Assembly: GCF_025642975.1 (NCBI RefSeq)
Contig: NZ_JANZKJ010000001.1
Span: 1-64,000, forward strand
Direction: 5' to 3'
DNA: 64,000 nt
Source: Pseudomonas sp. RIT-PI-S
GTDB taxonomy: Bacteria; Pseudomonadota; Gammaproteobacteria; Pseudomonadales; Pseudomonadaceae
The translations under genes were made by a program, and so were the position numbers. Below the pieces are notes generated by a model. The model saw only the letters and a program-made list of their open reading frames with translations. It made no database searches and was not told the DNA's origin. Shown piece after piece: positions 27,167-35,478 of this stretch (within the stretch, counting starts at the first letter, position 1; every line of letters starts with the position of its first letter).

Positions 27167-28174
27167 ATGGGCATCGATCTATCTCTGATCTGGGCCGTTA
27201 TCATTATTTTCGGCGTGATGATGTATGTGGTCATGGACGGCTTCGACCTTGGCATCGGCATCCTCTTTCCCTTCACGCCCCAGGAGCACGACCGCGACGT
27301 AATGATGAACACGGTCGCACCCGTGTGGGATGGCAACGAAACCTGGCTGGTATTGGGTGGGGCAGGGCTGTTCGCGGCCTTCCCGCTGGCGTACTCGGTA
27401 GTGTTGTCCGCGCTGTACCTGCCGTTGATTTTGATGCTGATCGGGCTGATTTTCCGCGGCGTCGCCTTCGAGTTCCGCTTCAAGGCCAGCGCGCCCAAGC
27501 GCCATGTATGGGATAAAGCCTTCATCGGCGGCTCGTTGCTGGCGACCTTCTTCCAAGGTGTGGCCCTGGGCGCCTTTATCGATGGCATCAAGGTGGCCGA
27601 GCGCGCCTATGCCGGCGGCCCTTTCGACTGGCTCACGCCGTTCTCATTGTTCTGTGGGCTGGGGCTGATCGCTGCCTATGCCATGCTCGGCTGCACCTGG
27701 CTGATCATGAAAACCGAAGGTGAGCTGCAAGCGCGCATGCACCACCTGGCCCGACCGTTGACCTTCGTGCTGCTGGCGTTTGTGGCGATCGTGAGCATAT
27801 GGACGCCTCTGGCGCACAACGCCATCGCCGCCCGCTGGTTCACCCTGCCTAACCTCATCTGGTTCATGCCGGTGCCGGTGCTGGTGGTGATCGCTACCCT
27901 CGGCCTGCTTAAGGCAGTGGCGCGCAAGGCGCATTACATGCCGTTTCTGTTGACCTTGCTGTTGATTTTCCTAGGTTACAGTGGCCTTGGCATCAGCCTG
28001 TGGCCGAACATCATCCCTCCCGCGATCAGCATCTGGGACGCCGCCTCGCCACCGCAAAGCCAGGGGTTCGTACTGGTGGGCACACTGTTTATCCTGCCGT
28101 TCATCCTCGGCTACACCTTCTGGAGCTACTACGTGTTCCGCGGCAAGGTCACCACCGAAGATGGCTACCATTGA
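27167..28174 (+). CDS. cioB: Cyanide-insensitive ubiquinol oxidase subunit II
   Basis: A 335-residue polytopic subunit (about eight helices) that pairs with CioA. The signature near the N-terminus is MYVVMDGFDLGIGILFPF, followed by WDGNETWLVLGGAGLFAAFP, both typical of CydB/CioB. It follows cioA by 6 bases with its own ribosome site (GAGAGG) and precedes a short DUF2474 gene by 10 bases, completing a three-gene operon. Confidence 0.97.
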   Translation: MGIDLSLIWAVIIIFGVMMYVVMDGFDLGIGILFPFTPQEHDRDVMMNTVAPVWDGNETWLVLGGAGLFAAFPLAYSVVLSALYLPLILMLIGLIFRGVAFEFRFKASAPKRHVWDKAFIGGSLLATFFQGVALGAFIDGIKVAERAYAGGPFDWLTPFSLFCGLGLIAAYAMLGCTWLIMKTEGELQARMHHLARPLTFVLLAFVAIVSIWTPLAHNAIAARWFTLPNLIWFMPVPVLVVIATLGLLKAVARKAHYMPFLLTLLLIFLGYSGLGISLWPNIIPPAISIWDAASPPQSQGFVLVGTLFILPFILGYTFWSYYVFRGKVTTEDGYH

Positions 28175-28184
28175 GGGCCTTTTA

Positions 28185-28331
28185 ATGCGTGATTCCCCGT
28201 TGGTAAAGAAACCCCTGTGGCAGCGCTTAGGCTGGCTGCTGCTGATCTGGACCGCCAGTGTGGTCACCCTGGGCGTGGTCGCCGGGTTGCTCAGGCTGTT
28301 GATGGCAGCGGCGGGAATGCGTAGCCACTGA
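28185..28331 (+). CDS. DUF2474 small membrane subunit of the CIO oxidase
   Basis: A 48-residue protein with one transmembrane helix (LGWLLLIWTASVVTLGVVAGLLRLL) preceded by a basic N-terminus with a conserved KPLWQRLGW. It matches the DUF2474 family found after cioB, which is comparable in place and size to CydX of bd oxidases. It starts 10 bases after cioB and precedes the operon terminator. A role in assembly or stability of the oxidase is inferred from position. Confidence 0.85.
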   Translation: MRDSPLVKKPLWQRLGWLLLIWTASVVTLGVVAGLLRLLMAAAGMRSH

Positions 28332-28349
28332 TCGCCTCTCAACCCCATT

Positions 28350-28376
28350 GCCCGCGCCACAGCGGGCTTTTTTTTA
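28350..28376 (+). terminator. Intrinsic terminator of cioAB-DUF2474
   Basis: GCCCGC-gccaca-GCGGGC stem followed by eight Ts, 19 bases after the DUF2474 stop codon. Confidence 0.88.
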
Positions 28377-28504
28377 TGGTCGATGTGCCCCGGATACACA
28401 GCGTACCTAGCAGATTTGTCAGGTTATTACGCATTGTGATGCTTGATAGGCTCTGGTGATGTCTCCGCACACGGTGGGGAAGTGTCAGAGGGTCGATCAC
28501 GCTG

Positions 28505-28882
28505 ATGAACACTGCTGCCCTGCAACCGCTACTGCGCTACGCCTGCGTCGGCGTTATGAACACGCTCGTTCACACCTGCGTGTTTCTCTGGCTGGTCTAT
28601 GAAGCAGGCCTGAGGCAAGCGCCGGCCAACCTTGCGGCCTTTGTACTGGCCGTGACCTTCAGCTATTGCGCCAATGCCCGGTGGACCTTCCGCGCGGCTG
28701 CGTCGCTGCGCCGGTACCTGCTGTTCAGCAGCTTCATGGCGCTCCTGGCTCTTGCGACCGGCGCTGTGGCGCAGGCGCTGGCCTGGGCTCCGCTGCTCAC
28801 CTTATGCCTGTTCAGCGCCCTCAGCCTGATGCTGGGTTACGCCTATCCCCGTGGCGTTGTCTTCAAACCGGGGGGCCGCTGA
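28505..28882 (+). CDS. GtrA-family membrane protein
   Basis: A 125-residue protein with four predicted helices ([24 protein letters not shown] opens the first pair). It is of the GtrA family, proposed to flip undecaprenyl-linked glucose across the inner membrane. [11 protein letters not shown] is the conserved loop. Its stop overlaps the start of the GtrB-like gene by one base, the usual gtrAB arrangement in serotype-conversion loci. A start at the upstream ATG or GTG is not favoured. Confidence 0.9.
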   Translation: MNTAALQPLLRYACVGVMNTLVHTCVFLWLVYEAGLRQAPANLAAFVLAVTFSYCANARWTFRAAASLRRYLLFSSFMALLALATGAVAQALAWAPLLTLCLFSALSLMLGYAYPRGVVFKPGGR

Positions 28883-29814
28883 TGCTGATCTCGTTGGTTG
28901 TGCCGGTGTACAACGAGGAGGAAGCGATCCCGCTGTTTTACCGCGCCGTGCGGGCTATGGCAGCGGGGCAGAGGCACGGCTTCGAAATCATCTTCGTCAA
29001 CGATGGCAGCACGGACGCGTCGGTCCAGGCGGTGGAGCGGCTGATCGCGCTCGACGAGCACATCACCCTGGTGAACTTGAGCCGTAACTTTGGCAAGGAG
29101 TCGGCCCTGTTGGCTGGCCTCGACCACAGCACTGGCGATGCAGTGATCCCCATCGATGTAGACCTGCAAGACCCGGTCGAACTGATCCCTACCCTTGTGG
29201 AGCGCTGGCAGCAAGGAGCAGACATCGTGCTGGCCAAACGGGTGGACCGGCACGCCGACGGCCTGCTCAAGCGCAAAACTGCAGGCTGGTTCTATCGCCT
29301 GCACAATGCGATCAGCCAAAACCCGATAGAAGAAAACGTGGGCGACTTTCGGCTGCTTTCGCGCAAAACGGTAGAGCGACTAAAGGCAATGCCCGAGCGA
29401 AACTTGTTCATGAAGGGTTTGATGCAATGGGTAGGCGGGCAGCGCGCGGTCGTTGAGTATGCTCGGCCGTCACGGGTTGCTGGCCAAACTAAGTTCAATG
29501 GGTGGAAGTTGTGGAACTTCGCCCTGGAAGGCATCACGTCTTTTTCAACGCTGCCACTGCGCGTATGGACTTACCTCGGCGCCGTGATTGCCGTTGTCGC
29601 GTTGTTTTACAGCCTGGGGTTAATGCTCTCCACACTGCTGTGGGATAAACCGGTTGCAGGGTACCCCTCTTTGGTGACCGCCGTGATGCTCATGGGCGGT
29701 GTGCAACTGATCAGCATCGGTGTGCTGGGAGAATATGTTGGCCGAATTTACAACGAAGCGAAGTCCCGGCCGCGATATTTAGTGGACTCCGTGGTGCGCC
29801 ACGGCCATCAGTGA
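28882..29814 (+). CDS. GtrB-like bactoprenol glucosyltransferase
   Basis: A 310-residue family 2 glycosyltransferase expected to load a sugar onto undecaprenyl phosphate. The N-terminal GT-A domain starts [16 protein letters not shown] and has the DVDLQDP metal motif and [11 protein letters not shown]. Two C-terminal helices follow ([21 protein letters not shown] and the [20 protein letters not shown] segment). The start at 28882 is set by the GtrA overlap; the frame is open further upstream inside gtrA. Together with GtrA it would supply lipid-linked sugar to the membrane proteins that follow. Confidence 0.93.
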   Translation: MLISLVVPVYNEEEAIPLFYRAVRAMAAGQRHGFEIIFVNDGSTDASVQAVERLIALDEHITLVNLSRNFGKESALLAGLDHSTGDAVIPIDVDLQDPVELIPTLVERWQQGADIVLAKRVDRHADGLLKRKTAGWFYRLHNAISQNPIEENVGDFRLLSRKTVERLKAMPERNLFMKGLMQWVGGQRAVVEYARPSRVAGQTKFNGWKLWNFALEGITSFSTLPLRVWTYLGAVIAVVALFYSLGLMLSTLLWDKPVAGYPSLVTAVMLMGGVQLISIGVLGEYVGRIYNEAKSRPRYLVDSVVRHGHQ

Positions 29815-29839
29815 AAGGCAACGCAGCGCCGAGGCCACC

Positions 29840-30958
29840 ATGAATGACGGCAATAGCTTATCGCACCGTTTGACTGCCAAGCCCCTGCAACCATGGTCTG
29901 TTGGTGGGTTTTTCTTCACCGCGCTGTTGCTGTATAGCCTGCCACTCGCCGTGAATCACCCCCCTGCCAGCAATAACGTCGACCGCTTTTTTCTGGCCAT
30001 GCCTTGGCGCGATGAAACCACTTATGTTGGGCATGGGCTTGGCTTCAGCGTGACAATACCCGAACAATCGGCATTGGCTTTGGTTACCGCCATAATGGTG
30101 ATGGCTTGCAGCATGGCAATTCTCGCCCGGCATTGGTTCGCAAGCCCTACTTATACTCAATGCGCGATCCTTTTACCGCTTTGGTACAACCCTTTGTACC
30201 TGCAAGTAATGTCGACTTATCAAGGGGCCTTACCGGTAAGCATTGGCATAGCGCTGTCGTTGCTAATGGTTTGTCATCGGCATCGAGTCGGGCTTGTGTA
30301 CTGGTGGGGCCTCCCGACGATAGTGGTGGCTGCGGTGATGAGTATTCACCCTCTGCTCCTGGCCGTGTTCTTCGGAGTTGCATGCGTTGATGTCCTCCAG
30401 GCAGCGCACCGGCAACCGGCAAGCCGCCGGGTTTTCGAGTTGGCCATGCATCATCTGAAGGTGGGGATTGGCGCCAGTCTTCTCTACCTGGTTTGCACCC
30501 ACCTCTCTGCGATACCTGGGCAAACCGGGCTGGGCTGGCCCTTTCTCGCCGATGGGTACAGGCATTTGCTGTTCCTGGCCCGAGAAGCTTCATTGCATCT
30601 CTCACCGCTCAACGCTGGCGTAGCAATCGCGGTACTGGCAGCCGCGGCGGCGGGGTGGGGGTTGATCGCCCGATGCGCACGGCGTGGTCCTTATACTCCT
30701 GGTGCGCTTAGGTTACATATCGGCCTTTGCCTGGCCTGCATAGCCGGGCTGTGCTTGTGCTTCGGTTGCCCATTGCTTGCTTCAAGCAACGCCGAGGGCG
30801 CCCTTGAAGCAAACGCGTGGTTGGGTTCGGGGCCCCTGTTGGTTGCACTTTTATATTTGGCTTATGTATTTTTAATTCAAATGAAGCATGCTTACGCTTT
30901 ATTGATCAGTGTGCCCCTTATGTGCTTGCTGACTTTTGCGTTTGGGTACGGTAGGTGA
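29840..30958 (+). CDS. Polytopic membrane protein, probable Gtr-type sugar transferase
   Basis: A 372-residue protein with about nine or ten predicted helices and a periplasmic loop after helix 1 containing NNVDRFFLAMPWRDET. No family is recognised with certainty. Its position as third gene after gtrA-gtrB, its helix number and its acidic first loop suggest a serotype-specific glucosyltransferase (Gtr type) that moves the sugar from bactoprenol to LPS or another glycan. It is shorter than GtrII-like proteins. Codon use and base composition are more AT-rich than the neighbours, suggesting transfer. It ends 47 bases from the convergent GtrII-like gene. Confidence 0.6.
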   Translation: MNDGNSLSHRLTAKPLQPWSVGGFFFTALLLYSLPLAVNHPPASNNVDRFFLAMPWRDETTYVGHGLGFSVTIPEQSALALVTAIMVMACSMAILARHWFASPTYTQCAILLPLWYNPLYLQVMSTYQGALPVSIGIALSLLMVCHRHRVGLVYWWGLPTIVVAAVMSIHPLLLAVFFGVACVDVLQAAHRQPASRRVFELAMHHLKVGIGASLLYLVCTHLSAIPGQTGLGWPFLADGYRHLLFLAREASLHLSPLNAGVAIAVLAAAAAGWGLIARCARRGPYTPGALRLHIGLCLACIAGLCLCFGCPLLASSNAEGALEANAWLGSGPLLVALLYLAYVFLIQMKHAYALLISVPLMCLLTFAFGYGR

Positions 30959-31005
30959 AGGCTCCGGCATCACTTGCAAGGCTGATACAGCCTACGGTCG
31001 TGAAT

Positions 31006-32568
31006 CTATAAATCATCCGGATCTGCCAGTTTGCTGTCAAAAGGCTCGGCCAATAGCGTACATGAAGGGGTAGTGAAATCCAGTACGGCACCTTTTTTAT
31101 ACCGGTAGAGGCGATAAATGCAGTTGGAGGCGCTTACAGCTGGCGGAACATAAGCCGTGAGCGTTGGCGTGGTGAGGCCAAGTGGGTAAAGTACCATGAA
31201 CTTATTCATCAAGGCGTAATAACCAAACAGCCCATTCTCGCTGAGCGCTGGTGAGATGATCTTTTTCAGCATCGGGTAATTACGAAAGGCTGGCTGGGTG
31301 GCAGGTGCTAATGGGCTGGCACCGATAATGCTTACCAAGTGAATGCGCTCACCGTCCATGTGCGACAGGTCATTGCGTATGCTGATAGCCAGGCCATTAT
31401 CGAAATGGCTTTGGTTCACCGCCGCTCGAAACGCCGCCAACATGAAAGTCGCTGAAAACAAAAGGTACGCTAGCAGCAAAACAGTAAGAGGCCGCTTGAG
31501 GCCGGGCCAGGCTTTATGGGCTATGCAAACGTTGAACACTAATGCCGTGGAAAAGGCAGTCAATACCCGTGGGTCCAAGGACACAGCATTGAGTATGAGC
31601 AAAAAGCCTGCGATCGCCGCACAAACGAACATCGGCGCCGTGAAACAAAAGGCGGCTTTCGGGTAATTCAGCCAATGCCGTGGGCGGGCGACCAGTTGCT
31701 TTACTGCAATTTTCCAGCAGCCGCAGGTGCCGGCGAGGAAAATCAGCATCACAGGCACCCCCGCATACCCAGGGAAGGCTTCGCGCAGGACCTCCACGCC
31801 CTTCAAGGCGTTACCCATAACCTGCTTCGCGCCTTGCAGATTGACCGGGACGGTTGCAGCGCGGGCCATGTTATAGCTGTCCGTCACGCAGTAGGGAACG
31901 ATCAGCACGCGATAGATGACCAGCGCCGTGAACAGCCCCGCTAGCGACAGGCAGGCAGGCGCAAGTTGTTTATCGGCGCCGCCGGGGTGCCGATCGATTG
32001 CAAGCACCAACCCCAAGGCGATAAGGATGAAACTATGATTGACGGCTGTTTGATAAAGACAGGCTGCGGCCAAAAATATCAGGAAACTAAAGCCGTACTG
32101 AAAAAGGCGCCGGTCGCTCAAAGCCATGCACCCTAAGAAGCCGAGGCCGATCGAGAGCAGAATAGCCAGCGCGTCATAGGCGTATAACATTGCCTGAACC
32201 ATGAACGGGCTCAGCATCACCACCAATGACAACAGCAGGGCCTGGGTGGACGACACACGGGTCAGTCGCTCCATGCTCAGCGCTAATAGCGCTGCCAACG
32301 TCATCAATCCAATAACGAGCGAAAACGGCGACGTATCACTAATAACGCTGGAGAATTGCAAGAGATAGGCCAGCCAGACGGCGAGCGGGCGACCATTTTT
32401 TGACCAAAAATCTACATTGCCAGTGATCAGCCGAAAGTTGTCATCTTGATAATGAATACCACTGCTTAACAGAGGTGCGCTGACTAGCAGGGCCACCGCG
32501 AATGTGATTATAAAAAATTGAAGACGTGTTAGTGATTTATCAAGCGATGAAAAGAAATGCCCATTCAT
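31006..32568 (-). CDS. GtrII-like glucosyltransferase membrane protein
   Basis: A 520-residue protein with about 11-12 predicted helices. The first periplasmic loop reads GIHYQDDNFRLITG...WSKNGRPLAVWL. The DD..R...W..GRPL pattern is that of the glucosyl transferase GtrII family (PF14264), which adds glucose to O-antigen using GtrA/GtrB products. It is convergent to the gtrAB operon and so has a separate promoter. The DNA is noticeably AT-richer than the rest of the window. AGGATC precedes the ATG. The 32569-32713 gap is AT-rich and holds no visible gene. Confidence 0.8.
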   Translation of the reverse strand: MNGHFFSSLDKSLTRLQFFIITFAVALLVSAPLLSSGIHYQDDNFRLITGNVDFWSKNGRPLAVWLAYLLQFSSVISDTSPFSLVIGLMTLAALLALSMERLTRVSSTQALLLSLVVMLSPFMVQAMLYAYDALAILLSIGLGFLGCMALSDRRLFQYGFSFLIFLAAACLYQTAVNHSFILIALGLVLAIDRHPGGADKQLAPACLSLAGLFTALVIYRVLIVPYCVTDSYNMARAATVPVNLQGAKQVMGNALKGVEVLREAFPGYAGVPVMLIFLAGTCGCWKIAVKQLVARPRHWLNYPKAAFCFTAPMFVCAAIAGFLLILNAVSLDPRVLTAFSTALVFNVCIAHKAWPGLKRPLTVLLLAYLLFSATFMLAAFRAAVNQSHFDNGLAISIRNDLSHMDGERIHLVSIIGASPLAPATQPAFRNYPMLKKIISPALSENGLFGYYALMNKFMVLYPLGLTTPTLTAYVPPAVSASNCIYRLYRYKKGAVLDFTTPSCTLLAEPFDSKLADPDDL

Positions 32569-32713
32569 AAGAGATCCTGAAAATACAGCGTCAAGTGGCG
32601 CTTTGTGAAGCGCCTCTTGATGGTTTGATTATGTGCTGTAAGTCAGTGGGCAGTTTAATCGGCTGGCCTGAAGTGCGCGAGGGCTTTCTCTTTTTTAATT
32701 TAATCGCCTCGGT

Positions 32714-33838
32714 TTATTTTCGAGCCCGGAGTATCACGAACTTAGGCGTAGCCGCTACTTGCTCCACACCACGATACAAACGCGCCAACTTGGTGTGATA
32801 ACCGAGGTGGCGGTTGCCGACGATATAGAGCGCGCCGCCGGGGACCAACGCTTCCCGTGCCTGCTGGAACATGCGCCAGGCAAGGAAGTCCCCTACCACC
32901 TGTTGCTGGTGGAACGGCGGGTTGCACAGCACCACATCCAGCGAGCCCGCGGGCTGGCCGGCCAGGCCGTCGCCGGGGCGGATATCCGCTGGGCGCTCGC
33001 CGAGCGCAGCAGCCCAATTTTCCCGGGCCGACTGAACTGCCATAAAGGACTCATCCACCAGCGTGTAGTGAGCGTCTGGGTTGTTCAGCGCGCTGACGAT
33101 GCCGAGCACACCGTTGCCGCAGCCCAGGTCGGCCACCCTGGCACCCCCCAGGTTGCGTGGCAGGTGCGGCAGGAATGCACGCGTGCCGATGTCCAGGCCA
33201 TCGCGGCAGAACACATTGGCATGGTTGATCAGCTCGAGCGCGGGCGCATCCAGGCGGTAGCGGGTGGGGTAGGGGGAGCGCGCCGGTTCCCGAGGTTCGA
33301 AGGTAGCGGTCAACAGGCGCGCCTTCTTAACTGCCAGCGACGCTTGCACTGGCCCGATGTATTGCTCCAGCAGGTCGCCGGCCGCCCGAGGCAAGTGCTT
33401 GATCATGGCGCCGGCCACAACCTGCGTGCCCGGGCGCAGGTGCGCCTGCAGCCGAATCAACTGGTCCTCTAGCAGGGCGAGGGTCTTGGGCACGCGCACC
33501 AGCACATGGTCGAACGCGCCCTGCAGGGGGGCGTTCGCTGGCACCACGGCGAGCGCATCGAAGGCATGCCCGTTAAGGCCAAGGTTTTTACCCAGCGCCA
33601 GCGCCCCCAGGTAAGAGTCCCCGCTGCTGGTGACGTCGAACCGGCCCAGCAGGCTGATGGCCAGGGTACCGAAGCCGTCATTGAGCACCAACACGCGCTG
33701 GCCATCAGGCAGGTTTCGCTCCGCCAGCTGGCTCAGCAGGTAGTCATCGGCGGCGTCGAAGGCATACAACGGTTCGTTGGCCATTTCCGGCTGGCGAACC
33801 AGTTCGAGTTGGGCGAAGGCGTTGGCAAAGCGAGGCAT
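32714..33838 (-). CDS. rlmG: 23S rRNA (guanine1835-N2)-methyltransferase
   Basis: A 374-residue SAM-dependent enzyme that makes m2G1835 in 23S rRNA. It has the two-domain RsmC/RlmG layout: a degenerate N-terminal methyltransferase domain and a catalytic C-terminal one with GGARVADLGCGNGVLGI and the VVLCNPPFHQ motif. The start at 33838 (MPRFANAFAQLELVRQP) matches family length; the frame is open 195 bases further upstream into the fpr gene. It is divergent from fpr, with a gap of 115 bases. Confidence 0.93.
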   Translation of the reverse strand: MPRFANAFAQLELVRQPEMANEPLYAFDAADDYLLSQLAERNLPDGQRVLVLNDGFGTLAISLLGRFDVTSSGDSYLGALALGKNLGLNGHAFDALAVVPANAPLQGAFDHVLVRVPKTLALLEDQLIRLQAHLRPGTQVVAGAMIKHLPRAAGDLLEQYIGPVQASLAVKKARLLTATFEPREPARSPYPTRYRLDAPALELINHANVFCRDGLDIGTRAFLPHLPRNLGGARVADLGCGNGVLGIVSALNNPDAHYTLVDESFMAVQSARENWAAALGERPADIRPGDGLAGQPAGSLDVVLCNPPFHQQQVVGDFLAWRMFQQAREALVPGGALYIVGNRHLGYHTKLARLYRGVEQVAATPKFVILRARK

Positions 33839-33953
33839 GTTGAAACTCAGGGCGGGCGAAAAAAGGGGAATTCTACGGCCTTTCCACACACCGCGCCGGT
33901 GTTTGTCTACGGCCGATTGCGCCACACTACGCGCCATGAGATGTGGAGGCGCC

Positions 33954-34724
33954 ATGAGCGACGAAAAATTCACCCGCCAGCGCTTGCTGGCCGTGCACAC
34001 CCTGACCCCGAACTTGTTCACCCTGCGCACCACCCGGGATCCGGGCTTCCGCTTTCAGGCCGGGCAGTTTGCGCGCCTGGGCGTAACCAAGGCAGACGGC
34101 AGCGTGGCGTGGCGCGCGTATTCCATGGTGTCGTCACCGTACGACGAGTTCCTGGAGTTTTTTTCGGTGGTGGTGCCGGGAGGGGAGTTCACCAGCGAGC
34201 TGTCGCGGTTGCAGGTGGGGGACGAGCTGTTGATCGAACGGCAGGCCTTCGGCTACCTGACTCTGGACCGCTTCGCCGACGGTCGCGACCTCTGGCTGTT
34301 GGCCACTGGGACCGGGCTGGCACCGTTCCTATCGATCTTGCAGGGGTTCGAGGCATGGGAGCGCTTCGAGAGAATTTTCTTGGTCTACAGCGCCCGCCAC
34401 GGCAAGGACCTGGCCTACGGCGACCTGATCGCCGGCTTGGAAAGCCGCGACTACCTGGCAGAGCACGCGGGCAAACTGACCTTTATTCCGCTGACCAGCC
34501 GTGAGGCTTGGCCAGGCGCGCTCCAGGGGCGCATCACCGATCTGATCGCCAGCGGCGAGCTCGAACGCGCCGCGGGCGCCGAGCTTTCCCCTGAGCACTC
34601 CCGCGTGATGATCTGCGGCAACCCGGAGATGATCGACGACACCCGCAAGGTGCTCAAGGCCCGCGACATGAACCTGAGCCTTAGCCGGCGGCCCGGGGCG
34701 GTAGCGGTGGAAACGTATTGGTAG
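33954..34724 (+). CDS. fpr: Ferredoxin-NADP(+) reductase
   Basis: A 256-residue FAD enzyme moving electrons between NADPH and ferredoxin/flavodoxin. FAD is bound by WRAYSMVSSPYDEFLEFF, NADPH by LLATGTGLAPFLSIL and the VMICGNPEMIDD segment. It ends in VAVETYW, with the C-terminal aromatic next to the flavin seen in bacterial Fprs. TGGAGGC precedes the ATG. The divergent neighbour is rlmG. No FinR-type regulator gene is adjacent. Confidence 0.93.
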   Translation: MSDEKFTRQRLLAVHTLTPNLFTLRTTRDPGFRFQAGQFARLGVTKADGSVAWRAYSMVSSPYDEFLEFFSVVVPGGEFTSELSRLQVGDELLIERQAFGYLTLDRFADGRDLWLLATGTGLAPFLSILQGFEAWERFERIFLVYSARHGKDLAYGDLIAGLESRDYLAEHAGKLTFIPLTSREAWPGALQGRITDLIASGELERAAGAELSPEHSRVMICGNPEMIDDTRKVLKARDMNLSLSRRPGAVAVETYW

Positions 34725-34753
34725 CCACCGCGCCTGGGCAGGCCTGCCAAGCA

Positions 34754-34782
34754 CTCTAGGAGCAGGCCAGCCCGCGAACTGG
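34754..34782. repeat. REP element
   Basis: CTCTAGGAGCAGGCCAGCCC followed by GCGAACTGG, a REP between the convergent fpr and mscL genes. Confidence 0.55.
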
Positions 34783-34836
34783 ATTCAACCAGGGAACTGC
34801 GAAGGCGCGCCCGATGCGGCCACGCCCCCGTCACGC

Positions 34837-35286
34837 TCAGCCAATCGGCGGGCGTTCAACAACAGTGGCCGGCGTTGCCTGGCCATTCTGTTCCTTGAGC
34901 AGGTCGCGAATCTCGCCCAGCAGCAGTTCTTCCTTGCTAGGCACCGGCGGCACGGACGGCGCCTTGGCTTCTTCGTGCTTGAGCCGGTTGATCATTTTCA
35001 CGCCGATGAAGATGGCGAACGCGACGATCAAAAAGTCTACGACCGTCTGGATGAACTTGCCGTAGGCCAGCACTACCGCCGGTACATCACCCTCGGCTGG
35101 CTTGAGCACCACGGCGAGGTTGGTGAAGTCCACACCGCCGATCAACAAGCCCAGCGGTGGCATGATCACGTCACCCACGAACGACGATACGATCTTGCCG
35201 AAGGCCGCGCCGATGATGATACCTACGGCCATGTCGACCACATTGCCTTTTACCGCGAAGGCCTTGAACTCTTTAATCAGGCTCAT
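34837..35286 (-). CDS. mscL: Large-conductance mechanosensitive channel
   Basis: A 149-residue channel subunit that opens under membrane tension and releases solutes on osmotic downshock. It has the N-terminal helix ([21 protein letters not shown]), the pore helix TM1 with the Gly/Ala-rich [17 protein letters not shown]2 ([15 protein letters not shown]) and the C-terminal charged bundle. It is slightly longer than E. coli MscL (136) owing to its tail. It is transcribed alone, divergently from radA. Confidence 0.97.
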   Translation of the reverse strand: MSLIKEFKAFAVKGNVVDMAVGIIIGAAFGKIVSSFVGDVIMPPLGLLIGGVDFTNLAVVLKPAEGDVPAVVLAYGKFIQTVVDFLIVAFAIFIGVKMINRLKHEEAKAPSVPPVPSKEELLLGEIRDLLKEQNGQATPATVVERPPIG

Positions 35287-35478
35287 TAACGAATCCTTTT
35301 TTTCAAGTGGGAAATCCGCGAAGACTTTTATACGTAAAACTCAGCAAAATCCGGGCTTTAGCGCTTCGCCTACTGTTCTACAAGACCGGCAATAAGTCGA
35401 TTAGTTTTGTATTCGCGGTGCCGAACCGCTCCGCGCGCGCGGTATCATGGCTCCTTTTTTCCCGATGGAGCTCGCCCG

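Noticed and set aside
28666..28881. Upstream extension of the GtrB-like gene inside gtrA
   Set aside because: The glycosyltransferase domain begins at 28882 exactly, overlapping the gtrA stop; the extension is the shifted frame of gtrA.
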